Positions 35,604-43,646 of a DNA stretch of 64,000 nucleotides are shown one piece after another (position 1 is the first letter of the stretch; each line of letters starts with the position of its first letter). The notes under the pieces were generated by a model. It was given only the letters and a program-made list of their open reading frames with translations, was not told where the DNA came from and ran no database searches. The position numbers and the translations under genes were made by a program. This DNA is from Fundidesulfovibrio terrae (GTDB taxonomy: Bacteria > Desulfobacterota > Desulfovibrionia > Desulfovibrionales > Desulfovibrionaceae), in the NCBI RefSeq assembly GCF_022808915.1, contig NZ_JAKZFS010000001.1, positions 1,132,644 to 1,196,643 of the forward strand, written 5' to 3'.

Positions 35604-35625
35604 ATCCTGACTCTTCGCCTTTCCC

Positions 35626-36567
35626 CTACGGCAGCGTGAACTCCGCAGCGGCCTGCATGGAGCCCACGTTGACGGCGGTCGCGTCGTCCTTGCCCTCCAG
35701 GTTGGGCTTGACCATCTTGGTCAAGACGCCCTTGGGGCCGATCTCCACGAAGGTCCGGGCTCCGGCCTCGTAGAGTGCGCCCATGGTGTCGATCCAGCGC
35801 ACCGAGGAGGTCATCTGGCGGGCCAGCAGGCCCTTGAGCTTCTCCGGGTCGGACTCGCCCGCGCCGGTCACGTTGGCGAACACCGGGGCGCTGGGGGCGC
35901 GCCAGTCGGCCTTGGACAGGATCTTTTCAAGCTCGGCGGCGGCCTCGGCCATCATGGGGGAGTGGAACGCGCCGCTCACGGCCAGGGGGATGGCCCGGCC
36001 CTTGACTTCCTTGCACAGCCCGGCGGCCTGGTCCACGGCGTCCTTGCGGCCTGAGATCACGTACTGGCCCGGGGTGTTGTAGTTGGCCACCAGGAGCACG
36101 CCCTTGGTGACCTCGGCGGCCTTGGCCACGATCTGCTCCACGTTTTCCAGCGACACCTTGAGGATGGCGGCCATGGCCCCGTCCGTGCCGCCGGCCTCGG
36201 CCATGAGCTTGCCGCGCAGGCTCGTAAGTTCAAGAACCTGCTGGATGGGCAACGCGCCCGAGGCGGCCAGGGCGGCGTATTCGCCCAGGCTGTGCCCGGC
36301 GAAGCCCATGGGGGCGAGCTTGTCCTTCACGGCCAGCCAGAGGTTGAGCGTGGTGACGGTCATGGCGGGCTGGAGATTGCGGGTGTCGGCCATGGAGGCG
36401 TCGTCGCCGTCCCAGTATATTTCACGAAGCGCAAGGCCGGAGGTCTTTTCGGCCAGCTTCCAGAGGTCCATGGCGTCCTGGCGGGATTCGGCCAGGTCGC
36501 GGCCCATGCCTTTTTCCTGGGATCCCTGTCCGGGGAAGAGCACGGCGGCGTTAGCGGTGGTGGTCAC
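35626..36567 (-). CDS. fabD: malonyl-CoA:ACP transacylase
   Basis: The protein has 313 residues from a GTG at 36567, chosen because AAGGAG stands 7 bases upstream and the conserved LFPGQGSQ begins shortly after. GHSLGEYAAL contains the catalytic Ser, and the active-site His is in VSGAFHSPMM. It loads malonyl groups on ACP for fatty-acid synthesis. No other fab genes are adjacent. Confidence 0.95.
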   Translation of the reverse strand: MTTTANAAVLFPGQGSQEKGMGRDLAESRQDAMDLWKLAEKTSGLALREIYWDGDDASMADTRNLQPAMTVTTLNLWLAVKDKLAPMGFAGHSLGEYAALAASGALPIQQVLELTSLRGKLMAEAGGTDGAMAAILKVSLENVEQIVAKAAEVTKGVLLVANYNTPGQYVISGRKDAVDQAAGLCKEVKGRAIPLAVSGAFHSPMMAEAAAELEKILSKADWRAPSAPVFANVTGAGESDPEKLKGLLARQMTSSVRWIDTMGALYEAGARTFVEIGPKGVLTKMVKPNLEGKDDATAVNVGSMQAAAEFTLP

Positions 36568-36666
36568 GAGTGGGCTCCTTGCGGGAAAAAATGGGACGGT
36601 TCTCGTCCGCCGGTTTTGGTAGAGCATCCTTTGACGGGCGTCAATTCTTGGGCCATACCCCGGCCC

Positions 36667-37332
36667 ATGGCTTCAAGCGATCCCACCCCGGCCCTGGTGG
36701 CCGAACAAGCCCGCTCGCTCGGGCGCGAACTGACCCCGGAGCAGGCCGAGGGCCTTGGCGTCTATCTCGGCCTCTTGCAGACATGGAACCACCGGACCAA
36801 CCTGGTGGGGCCGCGCCAGTGGCCGCTCATGCTCTCGGAGCTGGTGGCGGACAGCTGGCACCTGGCGGACCTGCTCTGCGAACTGGATCTCCCGGATGAG
36901 CCGCTGACGCTCGACTTCGGGGCCGGGGCCGGGATTCCGGGCGTGCCCCTCAGGCTCTTCTGGGATGCGGGCCGTTACGTGCTGATCGAGCCCAGGGCCA
37001 AGCGGGCGGCGTTTTTGCGCCAGTGCGCGGCCATGATGCGCCTCAAACGCACCGAGGTGTTCGAGGGCCGGGCCGAAGCCGTGGCCGGAACGGCGCAGGT
37101 CTGCCTGTCTCGGGCCTTCCAGCCGTGGCGGGAATTTTTGAAGACCGCGTCGCGCTACAAGTTGGAAAGAGAATCCGGGAACGGGGAACGTCGCTTCCCC
37201 GTGGTGGTCGTGTTCGCGAGTGATGCGGCCCCGGACGGAGCCGTGCCCGAGGGCTTCGCCCTCGAGCGGACCGCCGCGTATCCCAGCCGGGGGCAGATGG
37301 GCTATTTCTGGGTGTTCGCTCCCAGCAGTTGA
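36667..37332 (+). CDS. rsmG: 16S rRNA (guanine527-N7)-methyltransferase
   Basis: The protein has 221 residues from the ATG at 36667. It has the RsmG/GidB features NLVGPRQW, DSWHLADLL, the SAM-binding LDFGAGAGIPGVPLRLF, and IEPRAKRAAFLRQCA. It methylates N7 of G527 in 16S rRNA. Its 3' end overlaps the convergent small gene at 37302 by 31 bp. Confidence 0.94.
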   Translation: MASSDPTPALVAEQARSLGRELTPEQAEGLGVYLGLLQTWNHRTNLVGPRQWPLMLSELVADSWHLADLLCELDLPDEPLTLDFGAGAGIPGVPLRLFWDAGRYVLIEPRAKRAAFLRQCAAMMRLKRTEVFEGRAEAVAGTAQVCLSRAFQPWREFLKTASRYKLERESGNGERRFPVVVVFASDAAPDGAVPEGFALERTAAYPSRGQMGYFWVFAPSS

Positions 37333-37523
37333 TCAAGCCCATCCTTGAAGATGAGCTTGGTGGCCTGCTGGTCCGCCTGGTCGGCCACGTCCATGAGCTT
37401 CTCCAGGAAGTCCAGGATGCGCCCGCGCTTTTCCTCGTCGGCGTACTCGAAATCCATCTCCAGATCGCCCGAGGCGAAGTAGGCCTCCAGCTTCTCCAGA
37501 TAGGCGGTGTCGAACATGGGCAT
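37302..37523 (-). CDS. small acidic hypothetical protein
   Basis: The product is 73 residues from the ATG at 37523, with GGGGGA upstream. It is acidic and helical (MDFEYADEEKRGRILDFLEKL), soluble, and contains no cysteine or recognisable motif. Its 3' end overlaps rsmG antisense by 31 bp. It lies 34 bp after the nitronate monooxygenase-like gene start region on the same strand... downstream genes on this strand are absent. The family is not recognised. Confidence 0.7.
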   Translation of the reverse strand: MPMFDTAYLEKLEAYFASGDLEMDFEYADEEKRGRILDFLEKLMDVADQADQQATKLIFKDGLDQLLGANTQK

Positions 37524-37557
37524 GGCGGTGTCCCCCGGGGCCGGATGCACCCGCGCG

Positions 37558-38649
37558 CTAGGCTCCGGCCTCCTGGGCCACGGCCTGGTCGTACTCGGCT
37601 TCCAGGCTGGCGATGAGCTCACGGACCGGCACGATCTCGGTCACGCGCCAGGCGTTCTGCCCGGCGAAGGCGAAGCCGTGATCCAGGTTGCCCTTCTTGG
37701 CGTTCATGAGGGCCATCATGATGCAGTAGGGCGTGGTGGTGTGGTCGCAGGAGTGGACGCAGTTGAAGGGGCACACCTTGGGGCGGCGGTTGCCCTTGGA
37801 GGCTTCCTCCAAGAAGGTGTTGCGGATGGCGCGTCCGGGCAGGCCCACGGGGCTCTGGATGATGACGATGTCCTCTTCGGACGCGTTCACGTACGCCTGC
37901 TTGAAGGCCATGTCGGCGTCGCATTCGTCGGTGGCCACGAAGCGGGTGCCCATCTGGACCCCGGCCGCGCCCATGCGGATGTATTTGCGGATGTCCGCCC
38001 CGGTGTACACGCCTCCGGCCGCGATGACCGGGATGGGCCTGCCGTCGGGAGCGGTGTAGGGCTTGACGCCCTCGATCACTTCCGGGACCACCGTCTCCAG
38101 AGAGTGGGCGGCCTCGCCCAACTGGCCGGGCTTGAAGCCCAGGTGCCCGCCCGCCATGGGGCCTTCCACCACGAAGGCGTCGGGTACGCGTCCGAATTTG
38201 GCCAGCCATTTCTTGCACAGGATGACCGCGGCCCGGGCCGAGGAGACGATGGGGATCAGCTTGGTCTTGCAGCCCTCGGGCAGGTGGGCGGGCAGGTCCA
38301 GGGGCAGGCCCGCTCCCGAGAAGATGGCGTCGATGCCTTCCTTGACGGCGGTGGAGACCAGCTCGGCGTAGTTGGTGAGGGCCACCATGATGTTGACGCC
38401 GATGGCTCCCGAGGTTTTCTCCCGGGCGGCGCGGATCTCGTCGCTCAGGGCGGCGTTGTTGGTCTCGATGAAGTTCGAGGCGTAGCCGGGCCTGCTCATG
38501 CCGATGCCGGCGGCCGCGATGACCCCGATGCCTCCCGCCTCGGCTACCGCCGCCGCCAAGCCGGAAAGGGATATGCCGACTCCCATGCCTCCCTGGATGA
38601 TGGGGATGCGGACGCACAGGTCGCCGATTGAAAGGGACGGAAAGGACAT
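37558..38649 (-). CDS. nitronate monooxygenase / enoyl-ACP-reductase-II-like flavoprotein with C-terminal Cys cluster
   Basis: The protein has 363 residues and a TIM-barrel NMO-family signature: PIIQGGMGVGISLSGLAAAV, IGVNIMVAL, GGHLGF, VIAAGGVYTGADI and GAAGVQMGTRF. The family binds FMN and includes nitronate monooxygenases and FabK; this one is not assignable to a single reaction. Near residue 310 it has CPFNCVHSCDHTTTPYC, four cysteines that could hold an Fe-S cluster and are absent from classical NMOs. It lies upstream of the small acidic gene and may share its transcript. Confidence 0.88.
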   Translation of the reverse strand: MSFPSLSIGDLCVRIPIIQGGMGVGISLSGLAAAVAEAGGIGVIAAAGIGMSRPGYASNFIETNNAALSDEIRAAREKTSGAIGVNIMVALTNYAELVSTAVKEGIDAIFSGAGLPLDLPAHLPEGCKTKLIPIVSSARAAVILCKKWLAKFGRVPDAFVVEGPMAGGHLGFKPGQLGEAAHSLETVVPEVIEGVKPYTAPDGRPIPVIAAGGVYTGADIRKYIRMGAAGVQMGTRFVATDECDADMAFKQAYVNASEEDIVIIQSPVGLPGRAIRNTFLEEASKGNRRPKVCPFNCVHSCDHTTTPYCIMMALMNAKKGNLDHGFAFAGQNAWRVTEIVPVRELIASLEAEYDQAVAQEAGA

Positions 38650-38776
38650 GTCAGCTCCAGGAGTTCAAAAAAGACTGGAAAGGCCGAGTTCCGGCGCGTT
38701 TAGAGTGCGCCCGGCCGAAATCGCTTGAAAACATGTTCCGGCGAAAAAGTCGAGGGGAGAATGGGGCCGGAAACGG

Positions 38777-39247
38777 TCAATCATGGTGGTACGGATGCCC
38801 GGCCAGGATGCTCATGCCCCTGTACAGTTGCTCCAGGAGGATGACTCGGGCCAGTTCATGTGGCAATGTGTAAGGCCCGAGGCTCAATCGCTCGTCGAAG
38901 CGGGCTTCGGCCTCGGGGCTGTATCCGTACGGGCCGCCGATGACGAAGCAGGGGGCGCGGCCCGGGTCCTCGATCCATTCGGAGAGTTTCGACGCCAGTC
39001 CCTTGGATCCGTGGGCCTTGCCCCGCTCGTCCAGGCCGATCACGCGGTCGCGTGGGCCAAGCGCCGCAAGGAGCGCCTGTCCCTCCTTGCGTTTGCGGGC
39101 GGTGTGGTCCTTGGCTTCCTTGGCGTCGCGCAGCACCGCGGTATCGTAACGGATATAGCGCGAAAGCCCATCAAGGTAGTGGCGGCATGCCTGGGCCGCC
39201 CAGGGGGACTTGAGCTCCCCGAAAAAGACGAATCGGATGCGGTTCAT
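38777..39247 (-). CDS. rlmH: 23S rRNA (pseudouridine1915-N3)-methyltransferase
   Basis: The product is 156 residues from the ATG at 39247 (MNRIRFVFFG). It shows the SPOUT-class RlmH motifs DERGKAHGSKGLA, FVIGGPYGYS and the C-terminal HELARVILLEQLYRG with terminal YHH. It methylates pseudouridine 1915 of 23S rRNA on the assembled 70S ribosome. The gene is divergent from the DUF4390 gene. Confidence 0.95.
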   Translation of the reverse strand: MNRIRFVFFGELKSPWAAQACRHYLDGLSRYIRYDTAVLRDAKEAKDHTARKRKEGQALLAALGPRDRVIGLDERGKAHGSKGLASKLSEWIEDPGRAPCFVIGGPYGYSPEAEARFDERLSLGPYTLPHELARVILLEQLYRGMSILAGHPYHHD

Positions 39248-39338
39248 CGCTTCAAAAAGGGTACTCCCGGCTTTGGCTGTTGTCAAAGCCACGGGCTTCA
39301 GGTAGGGGCCGAAAGGGTTTAAAGGGCAAGGGTTCTTC

Positions 39339-39899
39339 ATGCGTCGGGCATTGTATCTCGTACTCCTCCTGCTTGCGTTCTCGGCGGTCTCCCGCACGGA
39401 CGCGCACGCCCAGCGCATGGGCCTGACCAACCTGGTCGTGGACAACCAGGAGGGGCGGGTCAAGGTGCGCTTCGGGGTGGACGTCAAGGCGGTGGATGCG
39501 GTGAACGACGCCCTGGTGAGCGGGCAGGTCCTGGCCCTGGAATGCCGGGCCTGGCTCACCCGCAAGCGTGACTACTCCTGGAACGCAGAGGTCTCGCGCG
39601 CCCAGACGCTCTCGAGCCTCAGGCTGCACGACGGGGGACCCTTCGAGATCGTCCTGCCGGGCGGGCGCCAGGAGCACTTCCGGGGCCGCGACCTGGGGCT
39701 GGTCATGAAGGAGGCGTGGGGCAACATGTCCATGGACCTGGGGGCCTGGGACAGCCTGGCCCGGGGCAACGCCTATTCCCTGACCCTCGAAATCCGCCTG
39801 GTGCGGCAGGACGTTTCCTCCTGGCTCAAGGGCGCGCTATTCTTCTGGAATTTCGACGCGATCCCTCCTGTCAAATATCAGCTCGACTTCTCCTATTGA
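39339..39899 (+). CDS. secreted DUF4390 protein
   Basis: The protein has 186 residues: a signal peptide (MRRALYLVLLLLAFSAVSRTDAHAQ) and a DUF4390-type domain (GLTNLVVDNQEGRVKVRFGV, SWLKGALFFW, VKYQLDFSY at the C-terminus). The function is unknown; in other bacteria such genes often precede a PAS/histidine-kinase gene. Here the next gene encodes a TIGR01777 protein, 35 bp downstream. Confidence 0.8.
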   Translation: MRRALYLVLLLLAFSAVSRTDAHAQRMGLTNLVVDNQEGRVKVRFGVDVKAVDAVNDALVSGQVLALECRAWLTRKRDYSWNAEVSRAQTLSSLRLHDGGPFEIVLPGGRQEHFRGRDLGLVMKEAWGNMSMDLGAWDSLARGNAYSLTLEIRLVRQDVSSWLKGALFFWNFDAIPPVKYQLDFSY

Positions 39900-39934
39900 C
39901 CACCTGAAGCCTTTTCCCCTACGTACCTTATGGT

Positions 39935-40882
39935 ATGAAGGAACCTTCGCACGATAATCCGAAATCCGTCATCGTCTCAGGCGGGAGCGGCTTCATCGGC
40001 AAGCCCCTGTGCCGTGCGCTCATGGCCGGGGGCTACCGGGTGACGGTGCTGACGCGCGGCGCGTCGCGGCCCCTTTCGGCGGATCCGGAGGGAGCCCTGC
40101 CCGAATACGTCACCTGGGACGGACACTCCGGCGCGGGTTGGGGCCATCTGGCCGACGGCGCCCACGCCCTGGTGAACCTGGCCGGGGAGGGCATCGCCGA
40201 GGGGCGCTGGACGCCCGAGCGCAAGAGCCGGATCCTTCAGAGCCGGGTCCATGCGGGCCAGGCCATGCTCGCGGCCGTAGCCCAGGCCGCCGTGAAACCC
40301 AGGGTGTTCATCCAGGGATCGGGCGTGGGCTACTACGGCGACACCGGGGACGAGGCCGTGGACGAGTCGTCCCCGCCGGGATCAGGCTTCCTCACGGACG
40401 TCTGCCTGGAGTGGGAAGCCTCCACGCGCGCGGTGGAGGACCTGGGCGTGCGCTGGGTGGTGCTGCGCATGGGGCTGGTCATGGGGCGAGGCGGGGGCGT
40501 GCTGCAAAAGATGCTCACCCCCTTCAGGCTGTTCGTGGGCGGCCCCCTGGGCGAGGGGAACCAGGGAATCCCCTGGATACACATGGAGGACGCCGTCCGG
40601 GCCATCGTGTTCCTGCTGGAGAACGAAGCCGCGGCCGGACCCTATAACCTGACGGCCCCCGAAGCCGTCTCCAATCTCGATTTCTGCCGGTATCTGGGGC
40701 GGGCGATGTCCAGGCCGTGCGGCCTGGCCGTGCCGGCCGCTGCACTCAGGCTGGCCATGGGGGAGTTGGCGGACGAGCTGCTTCTCTCGGGATGCCGCGC
40801 CTTCCCCAAGCGCCTCGTGGAGCTGGGCTTCGAATTCAGGCACCCCAGGCTGGCCGAAGCCCTCAAGGAACTCATGGCTTAA
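39935..40882 (+). CDS. TIGR01777-family NAD-dependent epimerase-like protein
   Basis: The protein has 315 residues: the Rossmann GXXGXXG as VSGGSGFIGKPLCRAL, the VGYYGDTGDE region, LRMGLVMGRGGGVLQKML, and a C-terminal DUF1731 domain. This is an SDR-extended family (YfcH-like) of unknown substrate. It begins 35 bp after the DUF4390 gene and is 93 bp before the HD-GYP regulator. Confidence 0.9.
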   Translation: MKEPSHDNPKSVIVSGGSGFIGKPLCRALMAGGYRVTVLTRGASRPLSADPEGALPEYVTWDGHSGAGWGHLADGAHALVNLAGEGIAEGRWTPERKSRILQSRVHAGQAMLAAVAQAAVKPRVFIQGSGVGYYGDTGDEAVDESSPPGSGFLTDVCLEWEASTRAVEDLGVRWVVLRMGLVMGRGGGVLQKMLTPFRLFVGGPLGEGNQGIPWIHMEDAVRAIVFLLENEAAAGPYNLTAPEAVSNLDFCRYLGRAMSRPCGLAVPAAALRLAMGELADELLLSGCRAFPKRLVELGFEFRHPRLAEALKELMA

Positions 40883-40975
40883 GGCGCACGGCCCCGTGGG
40901 AGACCGTGTCCCGGAAACCGGCGTGCGGGACGCCGGTCGCGCAACAGCCCGGCAATGCGGGCACTGGAAACGGAC

Positions 40976-42325
40976 ATGCCGAGTCAGAAGAGCAGGATAC
41001 TCGTGGTCGAGGACGAGGCCATAGTCGCCTTGGATATCCAGAGCAGGCTCAGATACATGGGCTATGATGTCGCCGGGGTGGCCAGCACCGGCGAGGACGC
41101 CGTGGACAAGGCCGGGAAGCTCAAGCCCAACCTGATCCTCATGGACATCATGCTCGAGGGCGGGATGGACGGCATCGAGGCCGCGGGCCTGATCAAAGAG
41201 AATTTCGGCATCCCGGTGGTCTACCTGACCGCCTACGCGGACAAGCAGACCCTGGAACGCGCCAAGATCACCAATCCCTTCGGCTACATCATCAAGCCCT
41301 TCGAGGACCGTGAACTCCAGACCACCATCGAGATGGCCGTCTACAAGTACGAGACGGACCGCAAGCTGGTGCTCTCCGAGAGGCTCCTGGCCACCACCCT
41401 CAAGAGCCTGGGCGAAGCCGTGGTCACCACGGGGGCCGACGGGCTGGTCAGATTCCTCAACCCCGTGGCCGAGCAGTTCCTGGGAGTCAAGCTGGAGGAG
41501 GCCCAGGGCAGGACCCTGCCCGAGCTCCTGCGCCACGATGACTCCTGCATGGCAGGATTCGGCAGCCACACCTGCAGATTCACGCGCTCGAGCGGGGAGT
41601 CCGTGCCCATCGAGACCAACGTCTCCCCCATTCTCGACGACTGGGGCGGGACGGTGGGCTCCGTGCTGGTGTTCCGGGACATCTCCGAGCGGGTCAAGAG
41701 CGAGCGGAACCTCAGGGAATACGTGGCCAGCCTGCGCGAATCGCTGGAGGCCACCGTGGAGGCCCTGGCCGTCACCGCCGAGAAGCGCGATCCCTACACG
41801 GCCGGGCATCAGCAGCGAGTGGCCGCCCTGGCCACGGCCATAGCAGCCGAGCTTGGCCTCGATGGCGACCGCCTGGAGGGCCTGCGCGTGGCCGGGCTCC
41901 TGCACGACATCGGAAAGATATACATCCCAGCGGAAATACTGGCGAAACCGTCCACGCTCACCAACATCGAGATGGGGCTCATCAAGACCCATTCCGAGGT
42001 GGGCTTCGACATTCTCAAGAACATCCCCTTTCCCTGGCCCGTGGCCCAGTGCGTGCTGCAGCACCACGAGCGGCTGAACGGCTCGGGGTATCCGGCGGGG
42101 CTCTCCGACGGCCAGATCAGCGAGGAGGCCAAGATACTCTCCGTGGCCGACGTGGTGGAGGCCATGAGCTCCCACCGGCCCTACCGGGCCGCCCTGGGCC
42201 TGGACCGGGCCCTGGGCGAGGTGAAGCGCAACCGGGGCGTGCTCTATTTCCCCGATGCCGTGGACGCCTGCCTGGGCCTGTTCGAATCCGGGCGCTTCAG
42301 CTTCGAGATGGAGGAGAGGGCCTGA
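40976..42325 (+). CDS. response regulator with receiver, PAS and HD-GYP domains
   Basis: The protein has 449 residues from the ATG at 40976; an in-frame ATG at 40955 is possible. The receiver has Asp57 in ILMDIMLEGGMDG and KPFEDREL; a PAS domain (~140-250) and a full HD-GYP phosphodiesterase domain (HDIGKIYIPAEIL with HD near 310, and HHERLNGSGYP) follow. It would degrade c-di-GMP when phosphorylated. Its stop is 2 bp before the decarboxylase start, so the two are one transcript. Confidence 0.94.
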   Translation: MPSQKSRILVVEDEAIVALDIQSRLRYMGYDVAGVASTGEDAVDKAGKLKPNLILMDIMLEGGMDGIEAAGLIKENFGIPVVYLTAYADKQTLERAKITNPFGYIIKPFEDRELQTTIEMAVYKYETDRKLVLSERLLATTLKSLGEAVVTTGADGLVRFLNPVAEQFLGVKLEEAQGRTLPELLRHDDSCMAGFGSHTCRFTRSSGESVPIETNVSPILDDWGGTVGSVLVFRDISERVKSERNLREYVASLRESLEATVEALAVTAEKRDPYTAGHQQRVAALATAIAAELGLDGDRLEGLRVAGLLHDIGKIYIPAEILAKPSTLTNIEMGLIKTHSEVGFDILKNIPFPWPVAQCVLQHHERLNGSGYPAGLSDGQISEEAKILSVADVVEAMSSHRPYRAALGLDRALGEVKRNRGVLYFPDAVDACLGLFESGRFSFEMEERA

Positions 42326-42327
42326 GC

Positions 42328-43602
42328 ATGGAGTACTCCGCCGTGGCCCGCCGGGCCGCTCCCGCCTCCAGGATTCTCGCCGCTGCCCTGGCCTGCAAAG
42401 CCCTGGATGAGGACGACACCGCCGCGCTCATCTACGACCTGGACGGCCTGGACGCCCGGCTTGAGGCTGCGCGCGCCGCGTTCGTCCCGGGAACGCTGCA
42501 TGCCGTGGCCGTCAAGGCCATGCCCATGCCCGCCGTGCTCTCGCGCCTGGTGGCGCGCGGCGCGGGCCTGGAGGCCGCCTCCCTGCCGGAGCTGCACCTG
42601 GCCCTGGCCGCCGGGTGCGAGCCCTCGCGCATCGTGTTCGACTCGCCCGCCAAGACCGTGCCCGAGCTGCGCCAGGCCCTGTCGCTGGGCGTCCACCTGA
42701 ACGCGGACAACTTTCAGGAACTGGCCCGTCTGGATGCCCTGGTGGACGCCCCTTCCTCCGCCGCCACCATCGGGCTTCGGGTCAACCCCCAGGTGGGCCT
42801 GGGCCAGATCGCCGACACCAGCGTGGCCGGGGAGTTCTCCAAATTCGGCGAGCCCGTGGAAAAGCGCCGGGAGATCATCGAGGCGTACGTGGCGCGCCCC
42901 TGGCTCACGGGACTGCACATGCACGTTGGCTCCCAGGGGTGCCCGCTTGCGCTGTTCACGCGCGGGGCGCGCATCCTGCTGGACCTGCGCCGCGACATCG
43001 ACGCCGCCTGCGGGGGCGCGAGGATCACCCGGGTGGACATCGGGGGCGGGCTTCCCGTTTCCTACCGCGAGGGAGAATCCGAGCCGACCATGCGGGAGTA
43101 TGGCGCCGCCCTGGCCCGGGACTGCCCGGAGCTTTTCGACGGGAGCCTCGCCGTGTTCACGGAGTTCGGGCGCTGGATGTTCGCGGGACAGGGCTTCGCG
43201 GCCAGCCGAGTGGAATACGTCAAGGAGCAGCCCGGCCACCGCACGGCCGTGATCCACCTTGGCGCGGACATGTTCCTGCGCACCTGCTACGTGCCGGGCA
43301 CCTGGCACCACGACTTGGCCGCCGCCGGGCCGGACGGGGCGCTCAAGGCCGGGGCGGAGAATCCCTGGCACGTGGCCGGTCCGCTCTGTTTTTCAGGGGA
43401 TTTCCTGGCCCGGTCCAGGCCGCTGCCGGACGTCGCGCCGGGCGATTTCATCCTGATCCTGGACGCCGGGGCGTACACGTTCGCCATGTGGTCGCGCTAC
43501 AACAGCCGCCAGATGCCCAAGGTCCTTGGCGTGTCCGGCGGGCGCTTCGTCACGCTTAAGGAGCGCGAGCGCGTGGAGGACGTGGTGGCCTTCTGGCGCT
43601 GA
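42328..43602 (+). CDS. PLP-dependent fold-III decarboxylase (ornithine/diaminopimelate/carboxynorspermidine class)
   Basis: The protein has 424 residues from the ATG at 42328, preceded by GGAGGAGAGGG. The alanine-racemase-like barrel is clear: the PLP Lys63 in AVAVKAMPM, GLHMHVGSQG, the glycine loop VDIGGGLPV, and EFGRWMF. The C-terminal beta domain is complete. It decarboxylates a D-configured centre of an amino acid such as ornithine, lysine, carboxynorspermidine or diaminopimelate; the substrate is not certain from sequence. It is translated immediately after the HD-GYP regulator and followed 44 bp later by the ligase-ACP-acyltransferase gene. Confidence 0.85.
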   Translation: MEYSAVARRAAPASRILAAALACKALDEDDTAALIYDLDGLDARLEAARAAFVPGTLHAVAVKAMPMPAVLSRLVARGAGLEAASLPELHLALAAGCEPSRIVFDSPAKTVPELRQALSLGVHLNADNFQELARLDALVDAPSSAATIGLRVNPQVGLGQIADTSVAGEFSKFGEPVEKRREIIEAYVARPWLTGLHMHVGSQGCPLALFTRGARILLDLRRDIDAACGGARITRVDIGGGLPVSYREGESEPTMREYGAALARDCPELFDGSLAVFTEFGRWMFAGQGFAASRVEYVKEQPGHRTAVIHLGADMFLRTCYVPGTWHHDLAAAGPDGALKAGAENPWHVAGPLCFSGDFLARSRPLPDVAPGDFILILDAGAYTFAMWSRYNSRQMPKVLGVSGGRFVTLKERERVEDVVAFWR

Positions 43603-43646
43603 ACCGCCACTGCGAAAAAACGGCTTGAAACGCCGGGAGCCCGGCC

